DNA of 40,919 nucleotides from Desulfosporosinus sp. I2 (GCF_000960765.1 NZ_JYNH01000026.1:1-40919), one strand, 5' to 3'; counted from the first letter of the stretch, positions 26,766-36,875 are shown. Translations and numbers: made by a program. Notes: generated from the sequence alone by a model not told the origin.

Positions 26766-27947
26766 TTATTTAAGTTTTCCTTGTAAGGTTTGAAGAGCTT
26801 TCTGAAGTTGTGGATCGAAATTCGTATCCTGGGGGGAGATTGTGGCTGGTTGACCTTTGTTAAGTTCAACTTTAATATCCGGTTCAATCCCCTTTTTGTG
26901 AATATCCACCTTATTAGGCGTCAAGTATTTGGCGGTTGTCAATTTGACGCCAGTCCCCATATCTAAGGGGAATATAGTCTGTACAATCCCTTTGCCAAAT
27001 GTTTTAACTCCGACAAGAGTAGCCGTCCCTTTGTCTTTAATAGCACCAGCTACGATCTCAGCAGCTGAAGCGCTTTCTTCATTGACCAGTACGACCATTG
27101 GCATTCCCAAATAGGTTCCTGTCGACATTTTAGTATCAACGTTGCCTTGTTTATCCACGATATAGACCACTGGGCCCTCTGGGATAAAGTAACTGGCGAC
27201 TTGAACAGCTGCATTGAGTTCTCCGCCATGGTTATATCTCATATCCAGGATAAGCCCTTTGAATTTCTTGATGTCCATAGTGTTCAAGGTGTCTTTGAGC
27301 TCAGTCCCAGTTTCTGAACCAAATTGAGAAATGCTAATATAGGCGATATCCGAATGCCCTGGTAAAGCCTGCCCATCAACGGTCGGAACGGTAATATTTT
27401 CTCTCGTCAAACTTACCGTGAAGGTCTTATTGGTACTCTCCCTATATAACGCCAAATTAACTTTTGTTCCAGGATCCCCTCGCATTAAACCCACTGCTTT
27501 ATCTTGCTCCATTCCGGCAGTCTCAGTATCATCTATCTTACTGACAACGTCACCTGATTGGATACCTGCCTTGCTAGCCGGGGAATTCTTGATAGGGCGT
27601 AGAACGACAAGTTTCTTGGGGTCTTTTAGGCTTAGGACAATGCCAATGCCGCCAAATTTACCCTCCAATATTTGGAATAGTTCTGTGTATTCCTTGGTAT
27701 TCATATATGTCGAGTATGGATCACCTAGTACTTCGACTATACCCTTTGTCGCGCCCTCTACCAGCTGAGTTGTTGTCGCGTTTTCTAAGTAATCATGGCG
27801 AATTAGCTGAACGACTCGCACTAAGCGCCCCAAATTATCTACGTTAGCGATAACTACTCCACCGACTAACGTAGTAAACAGTACGGAAAAGATTAGAAAT
27901 ACAACCCCGACGTGTTTAGCTACTCTTTTTATGTTCCACTCCTGCAA
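26766..27947 (-). CDS. ctpA: Carboxyl-terminal processing protease (S41 family)
   Basis: A 393-residue S41 protease with one N-terminal membrane anchor (about 12-34) and a PDZ domain at about 95-180 (GGIGIVLSL; GIQSGDVVSKIDD). The catalytic domain includes LDMRYNHGG, the serine loop NEESASAAEIVAGAI (Ser294) and TFGKG (Lys319). The 25-residue gap between Ser and Lys agrees with CtpB-type enzymes. It acts outside the membrane. The TTG start has AGGAG eight bases upstream. In Clostridia it commonly follows ftsE-ftsX and an M23 peptidase gene, as here, which suggests a role in division or cell-wall turnover. Confidence 0.92.
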   Translation of the reverse strand: MQEWNIKRVAKHVGVVFLIFSVLFTTLVGGVVIANVDNLGRLVRVVQLIRHDYLENATTTQLVEGATKGIVEVLGDPYSTYMNTKEYTELFQILEGKFGGIGIVLSLKDPKKLVVLRPIKNSPASKAGIQSGDVVSKIDDTETAGMEQDKAVGLMRGDPGTKVNLALYRESTNKTFTVSLTRENITVPTVDGQALPGHSDIAYISISQFGSETGTELKDTLNTMDIKKFKGLILDMRYNHGGELNAAVQVASYFIPEGPVVYIVDKQGNVDTKMSTGTYLGMPMVVLVNEESASAAEIVAGAIKDKGTATLVGVKTFGKGIVQTIFPLDMGTGVKLTTAKYLTPNKVDIHKKGIEPDIKVELNKGQPATISPQDTNFDPQLQKALQTLQGKLK

Positions 27948-28027
27948 TCCAGTAACTCCTCTCCTTCTTGCACTATTGCACTAGTCAAAAAGTTTAACTT
28001 TCTGACTCCATAAGTACAACTAGACAA

Positions 28028-28163
28028 CCCTTCGCAAAGGGTCCCTTCTCGCCGTCCTTGGCCAGCGGTCCCTTCTCGCCGTCACGGCGCCTTGCCATCC
28101 ATGGCGGCGCTCTAATCTCGAACATCCTTGTTCGAGTCTTGGCTTCAGGGACACTCGGCCATG
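28028..28163. repeat. GC-rich mosaic hairpin element C (inverted relative to A and B)
   Basis: On the minus strand it reads GGCCGAGTGTCCCTG, then CTCGAAC/GTTCGAG, GCGCCGCC/GGCGCC and two copies of GACGGCGAGAAGGGACC. The block from the CTCGAAC hairpin to the GGCGCCGTG matches element A over about 54 bp, and the rest matches the right half of element B. It lies between ctpA and the M23 peptidase gene. A small ACCCTT/AAGGGT hairpin marks its left end. Confidence 0.85.
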
Positions 28164-28219
28164 TTTTTTTTGACTTGTCTATTATATGCTTAATTCTTCG
28201 TAGAAATACTGCTTATCCG

Positions 28220-29359
28220 TCAGTTTGGAAAATACTGCAAAGGATCCGTAGGATTTCCGCTAACCCGAACTTCAAAATGCAGGTGTGCGCCTGTACTCCA
28301 CCCTGTTGACCCAACAGCCCCAATGACTTGATCCGCTTTGACGGAGTCCCCTTCACTGACATCCAAGCGCGACTGATGCCCATAGAGTGTCGATATCCCA
28401 CTGCCATGATCAATGATCGTCATATTTCCATAGGCAGTATTCCAACCGGCCATAATCACGACACCTGCTCCTGCTGCATGAATCTGTGTCCCTGTTGAAG
28501 CAACTATATCCGTTCCAGTATGTAAACTTTTTTTATGAGTGATGGGGTGAGTACGCCAACCAAAGGGACTACTAATTTCATAATGATCTGGCAATGGCCA
28601 AGTGGGTATTGCTCCATTCCCCTTCCCTGACTGTCCAGCTTGTAATTTGCGGATTTTCTCTGTCAAAGCTTTAGACTCAGCTTCCAAGCGGTCAATGTCC
28701 TCAAAGGCTGCTTGTTGAGCCTTCTCATTTTGATCTAAAGCCTCACGTTGTTGGGATTTCTTCTTTTCGAGTTCTGCACTGGCTGAGGCGGCCTGATTTT
28801 GGAGTTCTGCGGCAAGGTCTCTTTGGCGTTGCAAATCTCGTGTTTTTTGTTCGATATCGATTTTCTGCGACTCAATATCTGTCAAGAGCTGCCGATCATT
28901 AGAGACTAATTTTGAGAAATACTCCATTCGCGTAATAAAATCGCTAAGGTCAGAGGACTGAAAGAGTAGTTCCAATTGGCTAATCTGACCACTTTCATAG
29001 ATTCCACGTGCTCGTTTGCCCAACGCTAGACGTCGGTTCTCCAGTTCCTTTTGTTTTTGTTCCAACTCAATCTGCACTGCAGCCACCTGCTTTTGTGCTT
29101 GGGCATAAGCAACCTGCCTCCGACCTAAATCCGCTTGCACTTGAGCAACTTGTGTTTCGATTTTAGTCAGCTGGGCCTTCATATTATCAGAAGAATAGGT
29201 TAGCTTGTTGAGCTGCTTTCGTGCTTGATCTTTCTGATCTTGAACCTCTTTCTGCTGTTGAAGATTTTCTCCTAGTTGATCGGCACGGGAAGGCAGTGCC
29301 CACGTCCCAAGCAAAAGAAGGCTAACTACAACAGTTGGTATGACTTTCTTCCCGAACAA
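28220..29359 (-). CDS. M23 peptidase with coiled coil (EnvC-like)
   Basis: A 379-residue exported protein with an N-terminal signal peptide (to about residue 26, ALPSRA). A long coiled coil follows at about 28-245, then a C-terminal LytM/M23 domain. The zinc motifs are intact: HTGTDIVA and HLHFEV. EnvC-like proteins are controlled by FtsEX at the septum and either cut peptidoglycan or activate amidases. Here the retained histidines suggest an active endopeptidase. ftsE-ftsX are directly upstream, which supports that partnership. The TTG start has GGAGGGG just before it. Confidence 0.92.
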   Translation of the reverse strand: MFGKKVIPTVVVSLLLLGTWALPSRADQLGENLQQQKEVQDQKDQARKQLNKLTYSSDNMKAQLTKIETQVAQVQADLGRRQVAYAQAQKQVAAVQIELEQKQKELENRRLALGKRARGIYESGQISQLELLFQSSDLSDFITRMEYFSKLVSNDRQLLTDIESQKIDIEQKTRDLQRQRDLAAELQNQAASASAELEKKKSQQREALDQNEKAQQAAFEDIDRLEAESKALTEKIRKLQAGQSGKGNGAIPTWPLPDHYEISSPFGWRTHPITHKKSLHTGTDIVASTGTQIHAAGAGVVIMAGWNTAYGNMTIIDHGSGISTLYGHQSRLDVSEGDSVKADQVIGAVGSTGWSTGAHLHFEVRVSGNPTDPLQYFPN

Positions 29360-29471
29360 ACGACCCCTCCGTTCTTAAGGTTCCTATAACCTTTTTAACA
29401 CAAGAGCATTACATCAAAAGGCCTAAAATAGTTCCCCAAAAAGTACCTAACTTGTTCTAAACTCGCCCACC

Positions 29472-30362
29472 CTAAGCCCGAAGGAATTTCTGCAAGGAAA
29501 TCGCGCTTCCTAGGGCACCCATGGCCATTCCCGAAAGCAAAAGCCCGAACGTTACTTGGCGAAAGAGGACAGCATTCTGGACAACAGGTAAAAAGGTCAA
29601 CTTGGATAGTACATACATTGCTATAGAATTATAGCCCATACCCACTATACCAGCAGCCATTGCTCCTCCAACAAGGCCTAATGCCAAGCCTTCGATCAGA
29701 AAGGGCCACCGAATAAAGCCGTTACTGGCGCCCACCAATTTCATAATCTGTATTTCACGGCGTCGGGAAAAGACATTCATTTTAACGTTAATGGAAATAA
29801 GCACAATTGCCGCGACGCTAAAAGCGGCAACCACACCAAAGCCAATCCATCTTAGCCATTGGGTGAATTTCAAGAGTTGATCGACAAATCCCTGTCCATA
29901 GCGCACTTTATCAACCTCAGGTAGTGCGGCAACAACTTCAGCAAGTGCAACGACATTTTGCGGATCAGTTGCTTTAACCGTCAGCTTATCCGGAAAAGGG
30001 TTGCGTCCTCCTAGATCAGCCAAGAGATTACTTTGGGTACCGCCCAATGTTTTGCCGAAATCTTGGAGTGCTTCTTCCTTTGTCACAAGGGTCACTGAAG
30101 CAACACCAGGCATCTCTAAAATCTGGTTTCTCAAAGCATCTACTTGGGAAGAAGTAGCATTGTCTTGCACAAATGTGGCAATTTCCAGTTCAGATTCAAA
30201 TGATTCCGCCATATTTGAAGCGTTAGCAAGGAAAAATATCGAGAAACCAAGGATGACCAACGAAACCATGACGGTTATAACTGAGGCAATGCTCAGCCAA
30301 GGATTGCGTTTCATGGAGTTAACTGTCTCACGAAGAATGTAACGAGAGGAATTAAGTGTCAT
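29472..30362 (-). CDS. ftsX: Cell division protein FtsX
   Basis: A 296-residue FtsX: first membrane segment at about residues 22-46, an extracellular loop of about 120 residues, then three membrane segments in the C-terminal half (FtsX/MacB type). I use the ATG giving [20 protein letters not shown] because GGAGG lies eight bases upstream. Earlier in-frame codons are inside ftsE. The gene overlaps ftsE by 11 bases. FtsX transmits FtsE ATP hydrolysis across the membrane to a cell-wall hydrolase, probably the M23 protein next in the operon. Confidence 0.94.
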   Translation of the reverse strand: MTLNSSRYILRETVNSMKRNPWLSIASVITVMVSLVILGFSIFFLANASNMAESFESELEIATFVQDNATSSQVDALRNQILEMPGVASVTLVTKEEALQDFGKTLGGTQSNLLADLGGRNPFPDKLTVKATDPQNVVALAEVVAALPEVDKVRYGQGFVDQLLKFTQWLRWIGFGVVAAFSVAAIVLISINVKMNVFSRRREIQIMKLVGASNGFIRWPFLIEGLALGLVGGAMAAGIVGMGYNSIAMYVLSKLTFLPVVQNAVLFRQVTFGLLLSGMAMGALGSAISLQKFLRA

Positions 30363-31038
30363 AGCCGTACCCTCCCTTTTCCTCGTCACGAGCAACCTTT
30401 CCATTTTCTATGGCAATAACCCGTTTTTGCATTTTATTGACAATCGACTTAGCATGGGTAGCCATGACTATAGTTGTCCCTCGTTTATTAATATTATAAA
30501 GCAAATCCATAATATCCCACGCAGTATCTGGGTCGAGATTACCCGTTGGTTCATCGGCCACTAAGAGAGCCGGATTATTAATAATTGCCCGGGCAACACA
30601 AACACGTTGTTGTTCTCCACCAGACAGCTCATGCGGATAAGAAGTCTCTTTAGACGCCAGACCCACCAGTTCTAACGTGGCACGTGTACGACTTCGCACC
30701 TCACGCTTGACCACACCGATCACTTCAAGTGCGAAAGCAACATTTTCAAAGACGGTTTTATTGGGTAATAACTTAAAGTCCTGAAAGATCACGCCAATAT
30801 TACGTCTTAAATAAGGTACTTCCCGTTCTTTCATGCGCACCAGATTTTTGCTATTAATCTGGACTTGTCCTCTTGTCGGGCTTTCTTCGCGATACAGTAA
30901 TCTTATCAGCGTCGATTTACCAGCCCCACTGGGACCTACCAGAAAAACAAAGTCCCCTTTGCCAATTTTAAGGTTGACATCGACAAGGGCTCTGGCACCG
31001 TTCGGATAAATCTTGGACACATTTGTCAATTGAATCAT
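30352..31038 (-). CDS. ftsE: Cell division ATP-binding protein FtsE
   Basis: A 228-residue ABC ATPase of normal FtsE length. Walker [10 protein letters not shown], signature LSGGEQQRV and Walker [14 protein letters not shown] are present. The start is the ATG of [18 protein letters not shown] with AAGGAGG upstream. The frame is open for 33 more codons upstream but without family similarity. First gene of ftsE-ftsX-M23 peptidase-ctpA. Confidence 0.95.
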   Translation of the reverse strand: MIQLTNVSKIYPNGARALVDVNLKIGKGDFVFLVGPSGAGKSTLIRLLYREESPTRGQVQINSKNLVRMKEREVPYLRRNIGVIFQDFKLLPNKTVFENVAFALEVIGVVKREVRSRTRATLELVGLASKETSYPHELSGGEQQRVCVARAIINNPALLVADEPTGNLDPDTAWDIMDLLYNINKRGTTIVMATHAKSIVNKMQKRVIAIENGKVARDEEKGGYGYDT

Positions 31039-31187
31039 ACTGTCCTCCTTGATTTTCGCACGCTCCGCCCTTATTTCCCCATAACCCTTATTTAATTCGA
31101 CACGAGCCGTGGATTTCCTCTCTGTAAATTCAAACATTCGTTGTTTTGTATAAGGCTAAAGGCAGAGTCTTTTTGGATATAGCAACA

Positions 31188-31228
31188 AAGAAGGAACCGG
31201 CATTATCCAAAAATGCTGGTTCCTTCTT
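31188..31228 (-). terminator. Terminator after the transketolase genes
   Basis: Arms AAGAAGGAACCGGCATT and AATGCTGGTTCCTTCTT, 16 of 17 paired, with a seven-base loop, 34 bases after the transketolase stop. The T run after it on the minus strand is short (TTT). Confidence 0.7.
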
Positions 31229-31262
31229 ATTAGATCGAACTAGTCAAAAGTCTCTGAGGAAA

Positions 31263-32207
31263 TTAACGCTGCTTTTTAGCAAGGACTTCATGCACAGCTT
31301 TAACTAACTCCGCCTTTGTTAAACCGTATTTTTCAAGGAGCTCCAATGGTCGCCCTGACTCTCCGAATGTGTCTTTAAGTCCGACGCGCACTATGGGTGT
31401 AGGCTGTTTTTCCCCTAGTAACTCTGCAACCGCACTTCCCAATCCACCGATAATGTTGTGTTCCTCCGCTGTCACGACGGCCTTGGTTGTTTTCGCAATC
31501 CGTACAATCGTTTCTTCATCCAGTGGTTTCACCGAAGCGACATTGACCACACTGACACTTACCCCCTGGTCAGCAAGCTCAGCGGCTGCTTCCAAGGCCA
31601 TAGACACCATCACTCCGTTGGCCATGATAGCGACATCTGTCCCCTCTTTAAGGACATTCGCCTTTCCAATCTCGAACCGATATTCTTCCCCGAAAAGTAA
31701 CGGAACATCTAAGCGTCCCATCCGAATGTAAACAGGACCCTTGTATTGGGCAGCAGCCAAAACCACTTGACGAGTTTCCTCTCCGTCAGCGGGGACAAGA
31801 ACCACCATGTTTGGAACTGCACGCATTATAGCCACGTCTTCGATAGCTTGGTGAGATCCACCGTCCTCCCCGACTGTTATTCCAGAGTGGGTAGCCGCAA
31901 TTTTAACATTTAATTTAGGATAAGCAATTGAATTGCGAATTTGTTCAAAGGCCCGTCCAACTGCAAAAATTGCAAACGTGCTGGCAAAAGGAATTTTGCC
32001 TGCTGCAGCAAGGCCTGCTGCTGTCCCTAAAAGATTTGCCTCAGCAATACCCATATTAAAAAAACGTTCAGGATATTTTTTGGCAAAGTCAGCCGTTTTA
32101 GTTGACTTCGACAAATCGGCATCTAATACTACGACGTTAGGGTTTTCAGCCCCCAAAACCAGAAGGGCCTTACCATACGCTTCGCGGGTCGCTACTTTAT
32201 TAGCCAA
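31263..32207 (-). CDS. Transketolase, C-terminal subunit
   Basis: A 314-residue pyrimidine-binding plus C-terminal half of transketolase. Visible are FFNMGIAEANLLGTAAGLA (the conserved glutamate that activates thiamine diphosphate), THSGITVGEDGGSHQA and the C-terminal domain from about 195. I choose the TTG of LANKVATREAYGKAL, with GGAGG nine bases upstream. It overlaps the N-terminal subunit gene by eight bases, so the two halves are made together. The two-gene form is common in Clostridia and archaea. Pentose-phosphate pathway. Confidence 0.92.
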   Translation of the reverse strand: MANKVATREAYGKALLVLGAENPNVVVLDADLSKSTKTADFAKKYPERFFNMGIAEANLLGTAAGLAAAGKIPFASTFAIFAVGRAFEQIRNSIAYPKLNVKIAATHSGITVGEDGGSHQAIEDVAIMRAVPNMVVLVPADGEETRQVVLAAAQYKGPVYIRMGRLDVPLLFGEEYRFEIGKANVLKEGTDVAIMANGVMVSMALEAAAELADQGVSVSVVNVASVKPLDEETIVRIAKTTKAVVTAEEHNIIGGLGSAVAELLGEKQPTPIVRVGLKDTFGESGRPLELLEKYGLTKAELVKAVHEVLAKKQR

Positions 32208-33030
32208 GGTTCGTCGCCTCCTCCCGTAATTCTTTAAGCGCTTGTTCGCCTTGTTCAACAGAAGGAGCATTTCCGTGCCAACCTGCTTGGTCTTCCATGA
32301 AGGAAACCCCTTTGCCTTTCACTGTCTTAGCAATGATAATAGTCGGTCTTCCCTTAACCGTTTTTGCCTCAGCAAAGGCTGCTAGTAAAGCATCGATATC
32401 ATGTCCATCAACTTCAATAACATGCCAACAAAAGGCCCGCCACTTTTCTGTCAGCGGAGCGGAACACATGACACTGTCTGTTGCACCATCAATTTGTAAG
32501 CCGTTAAAATCTAAAACGGCGGTCACATTATCTAGCTTATAGTGAGCAGCTGCCATAGCAGCTTCCCAAATTTGACCCTCTGCCATTTCACCATCACCAA
32601 GCAAAGCAAACACTCGATAATCTTTGCCATCTAACTTTCCAGCCAAAGCCATTCCATTGGCAGCTGAAAGCCCTTGTCCTAAGGAACCCGTGGACATGTC
32701 CACCCCTGGGGTCTTTCTCATATCCGGATGTCCCTGGAGCATATGCCCCGTTTGGCGAAGCCCTTGTAGCTCCTCCTTTGGAAAATAGCCCTTCTCTGCG
32801 AGTGCGGAATAAAGTACGGGAGCTGCATGCCCTTTGGAAAGGACAAAGCGGTCCCGATCTGCCCAGCGCGGATCCTTGGGGTTAATTCGCATTTCGTTAA
32901 AGAATAACGTTGCCACGATATCTGCAGCAGATAAACTTCCACCGGGATGCCCTGATTTGGCAGTTACAAGCATGGAAATAATGTCTTGACGAATAACATT
33001 GGCCACTCGCTTCAGTTCAATTGTGGTCAA
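32200..33030 (-). CDS. Transketolase, N-terminal subunit
   Basis: A 276-residue thiamine diphosphate-binding half. It carries KSGHPGGSLSAADIVATLFF, SKGHAAPVLYSALAEKGYF, the GDG motif in LLGDGEMAEGQIWEA and the metal ligands in LDFNGLQIDG. The TTG start has AAGGAGG seven bases upstream. It forms the active transketolase with the overlapping downstream gene and exchanges two-carbon ketol units between sugar phosphates. Confidence 0.93.
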   Translation of the reverse strand: MTTIELKRVANVIRQDIISMLVTAKSGHPGGSLSAADIVATLFFNEMRINPKDPRWADRDRFVLSKGHAAPVLYSALAEKGYFPKEELQGLRQTGHMLQGHPDMRKTPGVDMSTGSLGQGLSAANGMALAGKLDGKDYRVFALLGDGEMAEGQIWEAAMAAAHYKLDNVTAVLDFNGLQIDGATDSVMCSAPLTEKWRAFCWHVIEVDGHDIDALLAAFAEAKTVKGRPTIIIAKTVKGKGVSFMEDQAGWHGNAPSVEQGEQALKELREEATNLG

Positions 33031-33124
33031 GTGATCCCCTCCTTAAGCTTATATGATTTGTCTATGTCACTAGGTATTTAATCCCCACTTCATAAGTATA
33101 GAGTCAACGTATACTTTAACCATT

Positions 33125-34230
33125 TCACTGCACAATTTTTGTTTTTTGCAGGAAAGCAGCAATAAAAGCGTCAATTTCACCATCCATCACGGCCGATACA
33201 TTTCCAGTTTCCACATTAGTGCGATGGTCTTTGACTAGGCTGTAAGGATGAAAAACATAAGACCGGATTTGGCTTCCCCAGGCAATCTCTTGTTGCTCAC
33301 CGCGAATTTCGGAAATCTCAGCCTCTTGTTCCCTGCGTTTGAGTTCCAGTAACTTCGCCTGTAAAACCCGCATAGCCGCGGCTTTATTTTGGGGTTTGTG
33401 AACGCTCACTCTGACACTGAACCACGGTCCCAGATGGCAAATGCGTAATCCGTATGGCAGAATCGGTCTTATTGACGTGTTGTCCACCTGCTCCGCCGGA
33501 TCGATATGTATCAATCCTTAAGTCTTCAACATCAATGGTTATCTCGTTATCCTCAGTTACTTCTGGTATTACATCAACGGAAGCAAATGAGGTGTGACGG
33601 CGTCCTGACGCATCAAAGGGTGAAATTCGCACTAACCGGTGCACGCCCTTTTCGGACTTTGCATATCCGTACGCATTTTCTCCGTTGAAGGACAGTGTAG
33701 CACTCTTTATTCCCGCTTCCTCACCCGGTAAAAAGTCCAAGGTCTCCACTTTATAGCCGTGACGTTCTCCCCAACGAATATACAACCGGTAGAGCATTTG
33801 CACCCAATCTTGAGCCTCCGTGCCCCCTGCTCCAGCATGAAGGGTTAAAATAGCATTGTTTCGATCATAGGGACCTGCCAACAGTAATTCCAGTTCCAAA
33901 TCCTCAAACCGCTGTTGCAGCTTCCTTACCCCTTGTTCAATCTCTGGTTCAAGGTTTACATCATCTTCCTCAGTCGCCAAAAGCCAAAGAGTAGCGGTCT
34001 CTTCAAGTTCATCCTCTAACACCTGAAAAATCTTGACCTTACTTTGATGAAAGGCTAGTTCTTGCATAATTTTTTGAGCATTGACTGGGTCATCCCACAA
34101 ATTAGGACGATGAAACTCCCCCTCTAGAAGACTAATTTTCTCGATACGCTGAGCAACGTCAAAGGGAATCCCTCAAATCTGCCAAGCTCAATGATAACGT
34201 TTCCAGTTCCTTTTTCCAATCAGAAAGCAC
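33125..34230 (-). CDS. prfB: Peptide chain release factor 2 (programmed +1 frameshift, plus a second frame break)
   Basis: RF2 ends translation at UGA and UAA. Frame 0 starts at GTG 34230 (GGAAGG nine bases upstream) and reads [12 protein letters not shown]...LADLRDSL to an in-frame TGA at 34161-34159. The slip site CTT-TGA-C with an upstream AGGGAT Shine-Dalgarno-like stretch is the classic RF2 autoregulatory frameshift. The +1 frame then carries the RF2 tripeptide SPF ([12 protein letters not shown]) and the catalytic [17 protein letters not shown] second break follows: after CQSERSQ the frame hits TAA at 33386-33384, while the rest ([12 protein letters not shown] to [13 protein letters not shown]) continues one base further on. 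Joined, the product is about 367 residues, the normal length. The second break is either an indel or sequencing error in AAACCCCAAAA or a true recoding site. Confidence 0.9.
34158..34173 (-). promoter_or_regulatory. prfB programmed frameshift site
   Basis: On the minus strand AGGGAT, TCC, then CTTTGAC. The AGGG stretch pairs with 16S rRNA and the CTT tRNA slips to TTT at the UGA codon when RF2 is scarce. Both flanking frames show RF2 homology, which confirms the site. Confidence 0.92.
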
Positions 34231-34296
34231 TCTATTCACCCTTCCAAAACCTATTCACGTTGAAAAACTCTATTCCCAAACCAGTGCCCACAATCC

Positions 34297-34363
34297 AGCG
34301 TTCACAAAGCTTAGGTGAACGCTCCTTACATAAGCGGAGCGGAACACATGGAGCGTGTTCCGC
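34297..34363. repeat. Two hairpins between secA and prfB
   Basis: AGCGTTCAC (34297-34305) with GTGAACGCT (34315-34323), and GCGGAACAC (34339-34347) with GTGTTCCGC (34355-34363). Both have perfect 9-bp arms and no T run follows. They probably stabilise or partly attenuate the secA-prfB transcript. Confidence 0.6.
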
Positions 34364-34373
34364 CAAACCTGGA

Positions 34374-36875
34374 CTACTTTTTAGTTGCTCCACAACACTT
34401 TTTATATTTTTTCCCGCTTCCACACTCACAGAGATCATTGCGGCCAACCTGGTCTCCTGCGTGTACAGGTTGACTGGGTTCTCCTTCATAGCGGTTCTCA
34501 GTTACGTTTCGCGGCTGTTCAGCGACTTCTTCTCGGACTTGGGGAGTCACACGCATAACATAGCGAATAATGTCTTCCTGGATAGAGTCAATCATCGCTT
34601 GGAACATTTCAAAGCCTTCGCGTCGATATTCTACGAGCGGATTCTTTTGTCCGTATGCGCGTAGTCCAATGCCCTCACGTAACATATCCATGGCATCAAG
34701 ATGATCCATCCATTTGCTGTCCACAACTTGCAGCATGACGGCACGTTCAATTTCTCGCATCAGGTCAGCACCAAACAGCTCTTCTCGATTCTTATAAAGC
34801 GCTTCGGCCTGCTCCATCAGCATTTCTTCAATTTCTTCCACAGACAGATCTACGAACTGCTCAGCCGTTAAATGAATTCCCGGCAAGAAAAAGTTCTCGA
34901 TATAATCAGCTAAGCTCGCTAAATCCCACTCTTCTGGGAATTGACTTTCCCCACTAAACATACTAATACTATCTGTGACTGCTTTTTTAAGCATATCCAT
35001 TATATTATCGTGGAGATTTTCCCCCATGAGCACTGCACGACGCTGAGCATAGATAACTTCACGCTGTTGATTCATGACATCATCATAGTCTAGGACGTGT
35101 TTACGAATGTCAAAATTCCGATTCTCAACACGCCGCTGAGCAGTTTCTATAGAACGGGAAATCATTTTCGAAGTGATTGGTATGGAGTCATCCATTCCTA
35201 ACTTATCCATGATACCCATAATATTCTCCGCACCAAATAAGCGCATTAAGTCATCTTCTAGTGAAATAAAGAATTGGGTTGATCCAGGGTCCCCTTGACG
35301 TCCAGCACGTCCACGCAATTGGTTATCGATGCGTCGAGACTCGTGCCGTTCTGTCCCAATAATGTGCAAACCACCGAGATCAGGTACACCGTCACCCAAA
35401 ATAATATCGGTTCCCCGACCAGCCATGTTCGTTGCAATTGTAACCATTCCAGGCTGGCCTGCTTGGGCAACGATCTGAGCTTCTTTTTCATGGAATTTAG
35501 CGTTGAGGACTTGGTGAGGAACACCACGACGACTCAATAGGCTGCTCAAATGCTCGGACTTCTCGACTGAAACTGTCCCAACAAGCAGGGGTTGCCCTTT
35601 GGCATGGCTTTCAATCACACTATCTACGACCGCCAAAAATTTACCTTCCTCAGTACGATAGATAACATCTGGCTGGTCGGTCCGTAACATAGGTCTATTC
35701 GTTGGAATTTCCACAACATCCAACTTATAAATCTTCCGAAACTCTGGTTCTTCTGTCATAGCCGTTCCGGTCATACCCGAGAGTTTTTTATACATACGGA
35801 AGTAATTCTGGAAGGTAATCGTAGCTAAAGTCTGAGATTCCTTTTCAATCTTAACGCCCTCTTTAGCTTCAATTGCTTGGTGCAATCCTTCACTATAACG
35901 ACGTCCAAACATTAAACGTCCCGTAAATTCGTCAACAATAATGACTTCACCGTCTTTAACAACGTAATCACGGTCGCGTTTGAAAAGTGTATGTGCTTTT
36001 AAGGCTTGATTAACATGATGCGCTAATTCAGTATGAATATCCTCATAAAGATTATCTACTCCGAGCATACTCTCCACCCGACTGACACCCTTCTCTGTTA
36101 GTGTCACAACACGCTCTTTTTCAATAACTTTGTAATCCTCTTCAGTTTTTAAGCGTGGAATAATCATCGCAACCCTTAAATACAGTTCCGTGGGCTTGTC
36201 CGCTTCACCAGAAATAATTAGCGGAGTTCGAGCTTCGTCAACTAGGATCGAATCCACTTCGTCAACGATCGCATAGTTCACTTCACGTTGAACTAAAGCC
36301 TCAGGCCTTGTTACCATATTATCACGCAAGTAATCGAAGCCGAATTCATTATTCGTGCCATAGGTAATGTCTGAAGCATAACTGTTCCTGCGTTGTTCAT
36401 AATTTAAGCCATGAACTATAAGTCCAACTGAAAGACCTAGGAACTGGTGAATTTGACCCATCCATTCACTATCCCGACGAGCCAAGTAATCATTAACCGT
36501 TACAACATGAACTCCTTTACCTGTCAGGGCATTCAAATAGGATGGCAAAGTTGCCACGAGGGTTTTTCCTTCCCCTGTACGCATCTCAGCTATCCGGCCA
36601 TCGTGAAGTACCATTCCACCAATCAGCTGCACATCATAATGTCGCTGATTTATCACCCTTCGGCTAGCCTCACGAACCACCGCAAAAGCCTCAGGCAAAA
36701 GACTGTCTAAACTGTCTCCCTGTTCCAAACGTCCTCGGAATTCAACGGTCTTGCCACGCAATTCATCATCGCTCAGGGCCTGAATTGTCGGTTCAAAGTT
36801 ATTAATTACTACAACGCGCTTTTGGTATTTTCGAATTTCACGCGCATTATCATCAAATATACTTAAAAAACCCAT
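34374..36875 (-). CDS. secA: Preprotein translocase ATPase SecA
   Basis: An 833-residue SecA motor. Present are [20 protein letters not shown] (Walker A), [47 protein letters not shown], the second helicase domain ([18 protein letters not shown]) and a C-terminal zinc tail [14 protein letters not shown] that binds SecB or ribosomes. I use the ATG of [14 protein letters not shown], with AAAGGTGG upstream; a GTG three codons earlier is possible. Followed by prfB, as in Bacillus, and preceded by hpf. Confidence 0.97.
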   Translation of the reverse strand: MGFLSIFDDNAREIRKYQKRVVVINNFEPTIQALSDDELRGKTVEFRGRLEQGDSLDSLLPEAFAVVREASRRVINQRHYDVQLIGGMVLHDGRIAEMRTGEGKTLVATLPSYLNALTGKGVHVVTVNDYLARRDSEWMGQIHQFLGLSVGLIVHGLNYEQRRNSYASDITYGTNNEFGFDYLRDNMVTRPEALVQREVNYAIVDEVDSILVDEARTPLIISGEADKPTELYLRVAMIIPRLKTEEDYKVIEKERVVTLTEKGVSRVESMLGVDNLYEDIHTELAHHVNQALKAHTLFKRDRDYVVKDGEVIIVDEFTGRLMFGRRYSEGLHQAIEAKEGVKIEKESQTLATITFQNYFRMYKKLSGMTGTAMTEEPEFRKIYKLDVVEIPTNRPMLRTDQPDVIYRTEEGKFLAVVDSVIESHAKGQPLLVGTVSVEKSEHLSSLLSRRGVPHQVLNAKFHEKEAQIVAQAGQPGMVTIATNMAGRGTDIILGDGVPDLGGLHIIGTERHESRRIDNQLRGRAGRQGDPGSTQFFISLEDDLMRLFGAENIMGIMDKLGMDDSIPITSKMISRSIETAQRRVENRNFDIRKHVLDYDDVMNQQREVIYAQRRAVLMGENLHDNIMDMLKKAVTDSISMFSGESQFPEEWDLASLADYIENFFLPGIHLTAEQFVDLSVEEIEEMLMEQAEALYKNREELFGADLMREIERAVMLQVVDSKWMDHLDAMDMLREGIGLRAYGQKNPLVEYRREGFEMFQAMIDSIQEDIIRYVMRVTPQVREEVAEQPRNVTENRYEGEPSQPVHAGDQVGRNDLCECGSGKKYKKCCGATKK

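Noticed and set aside
33125-34230. prfB as a pseudogene
   Set aside because: Apart from one base, the whole RF2 sequence including SPF and GGQ motifs is intact and of normal length. The first break is the known programmed frameshift.
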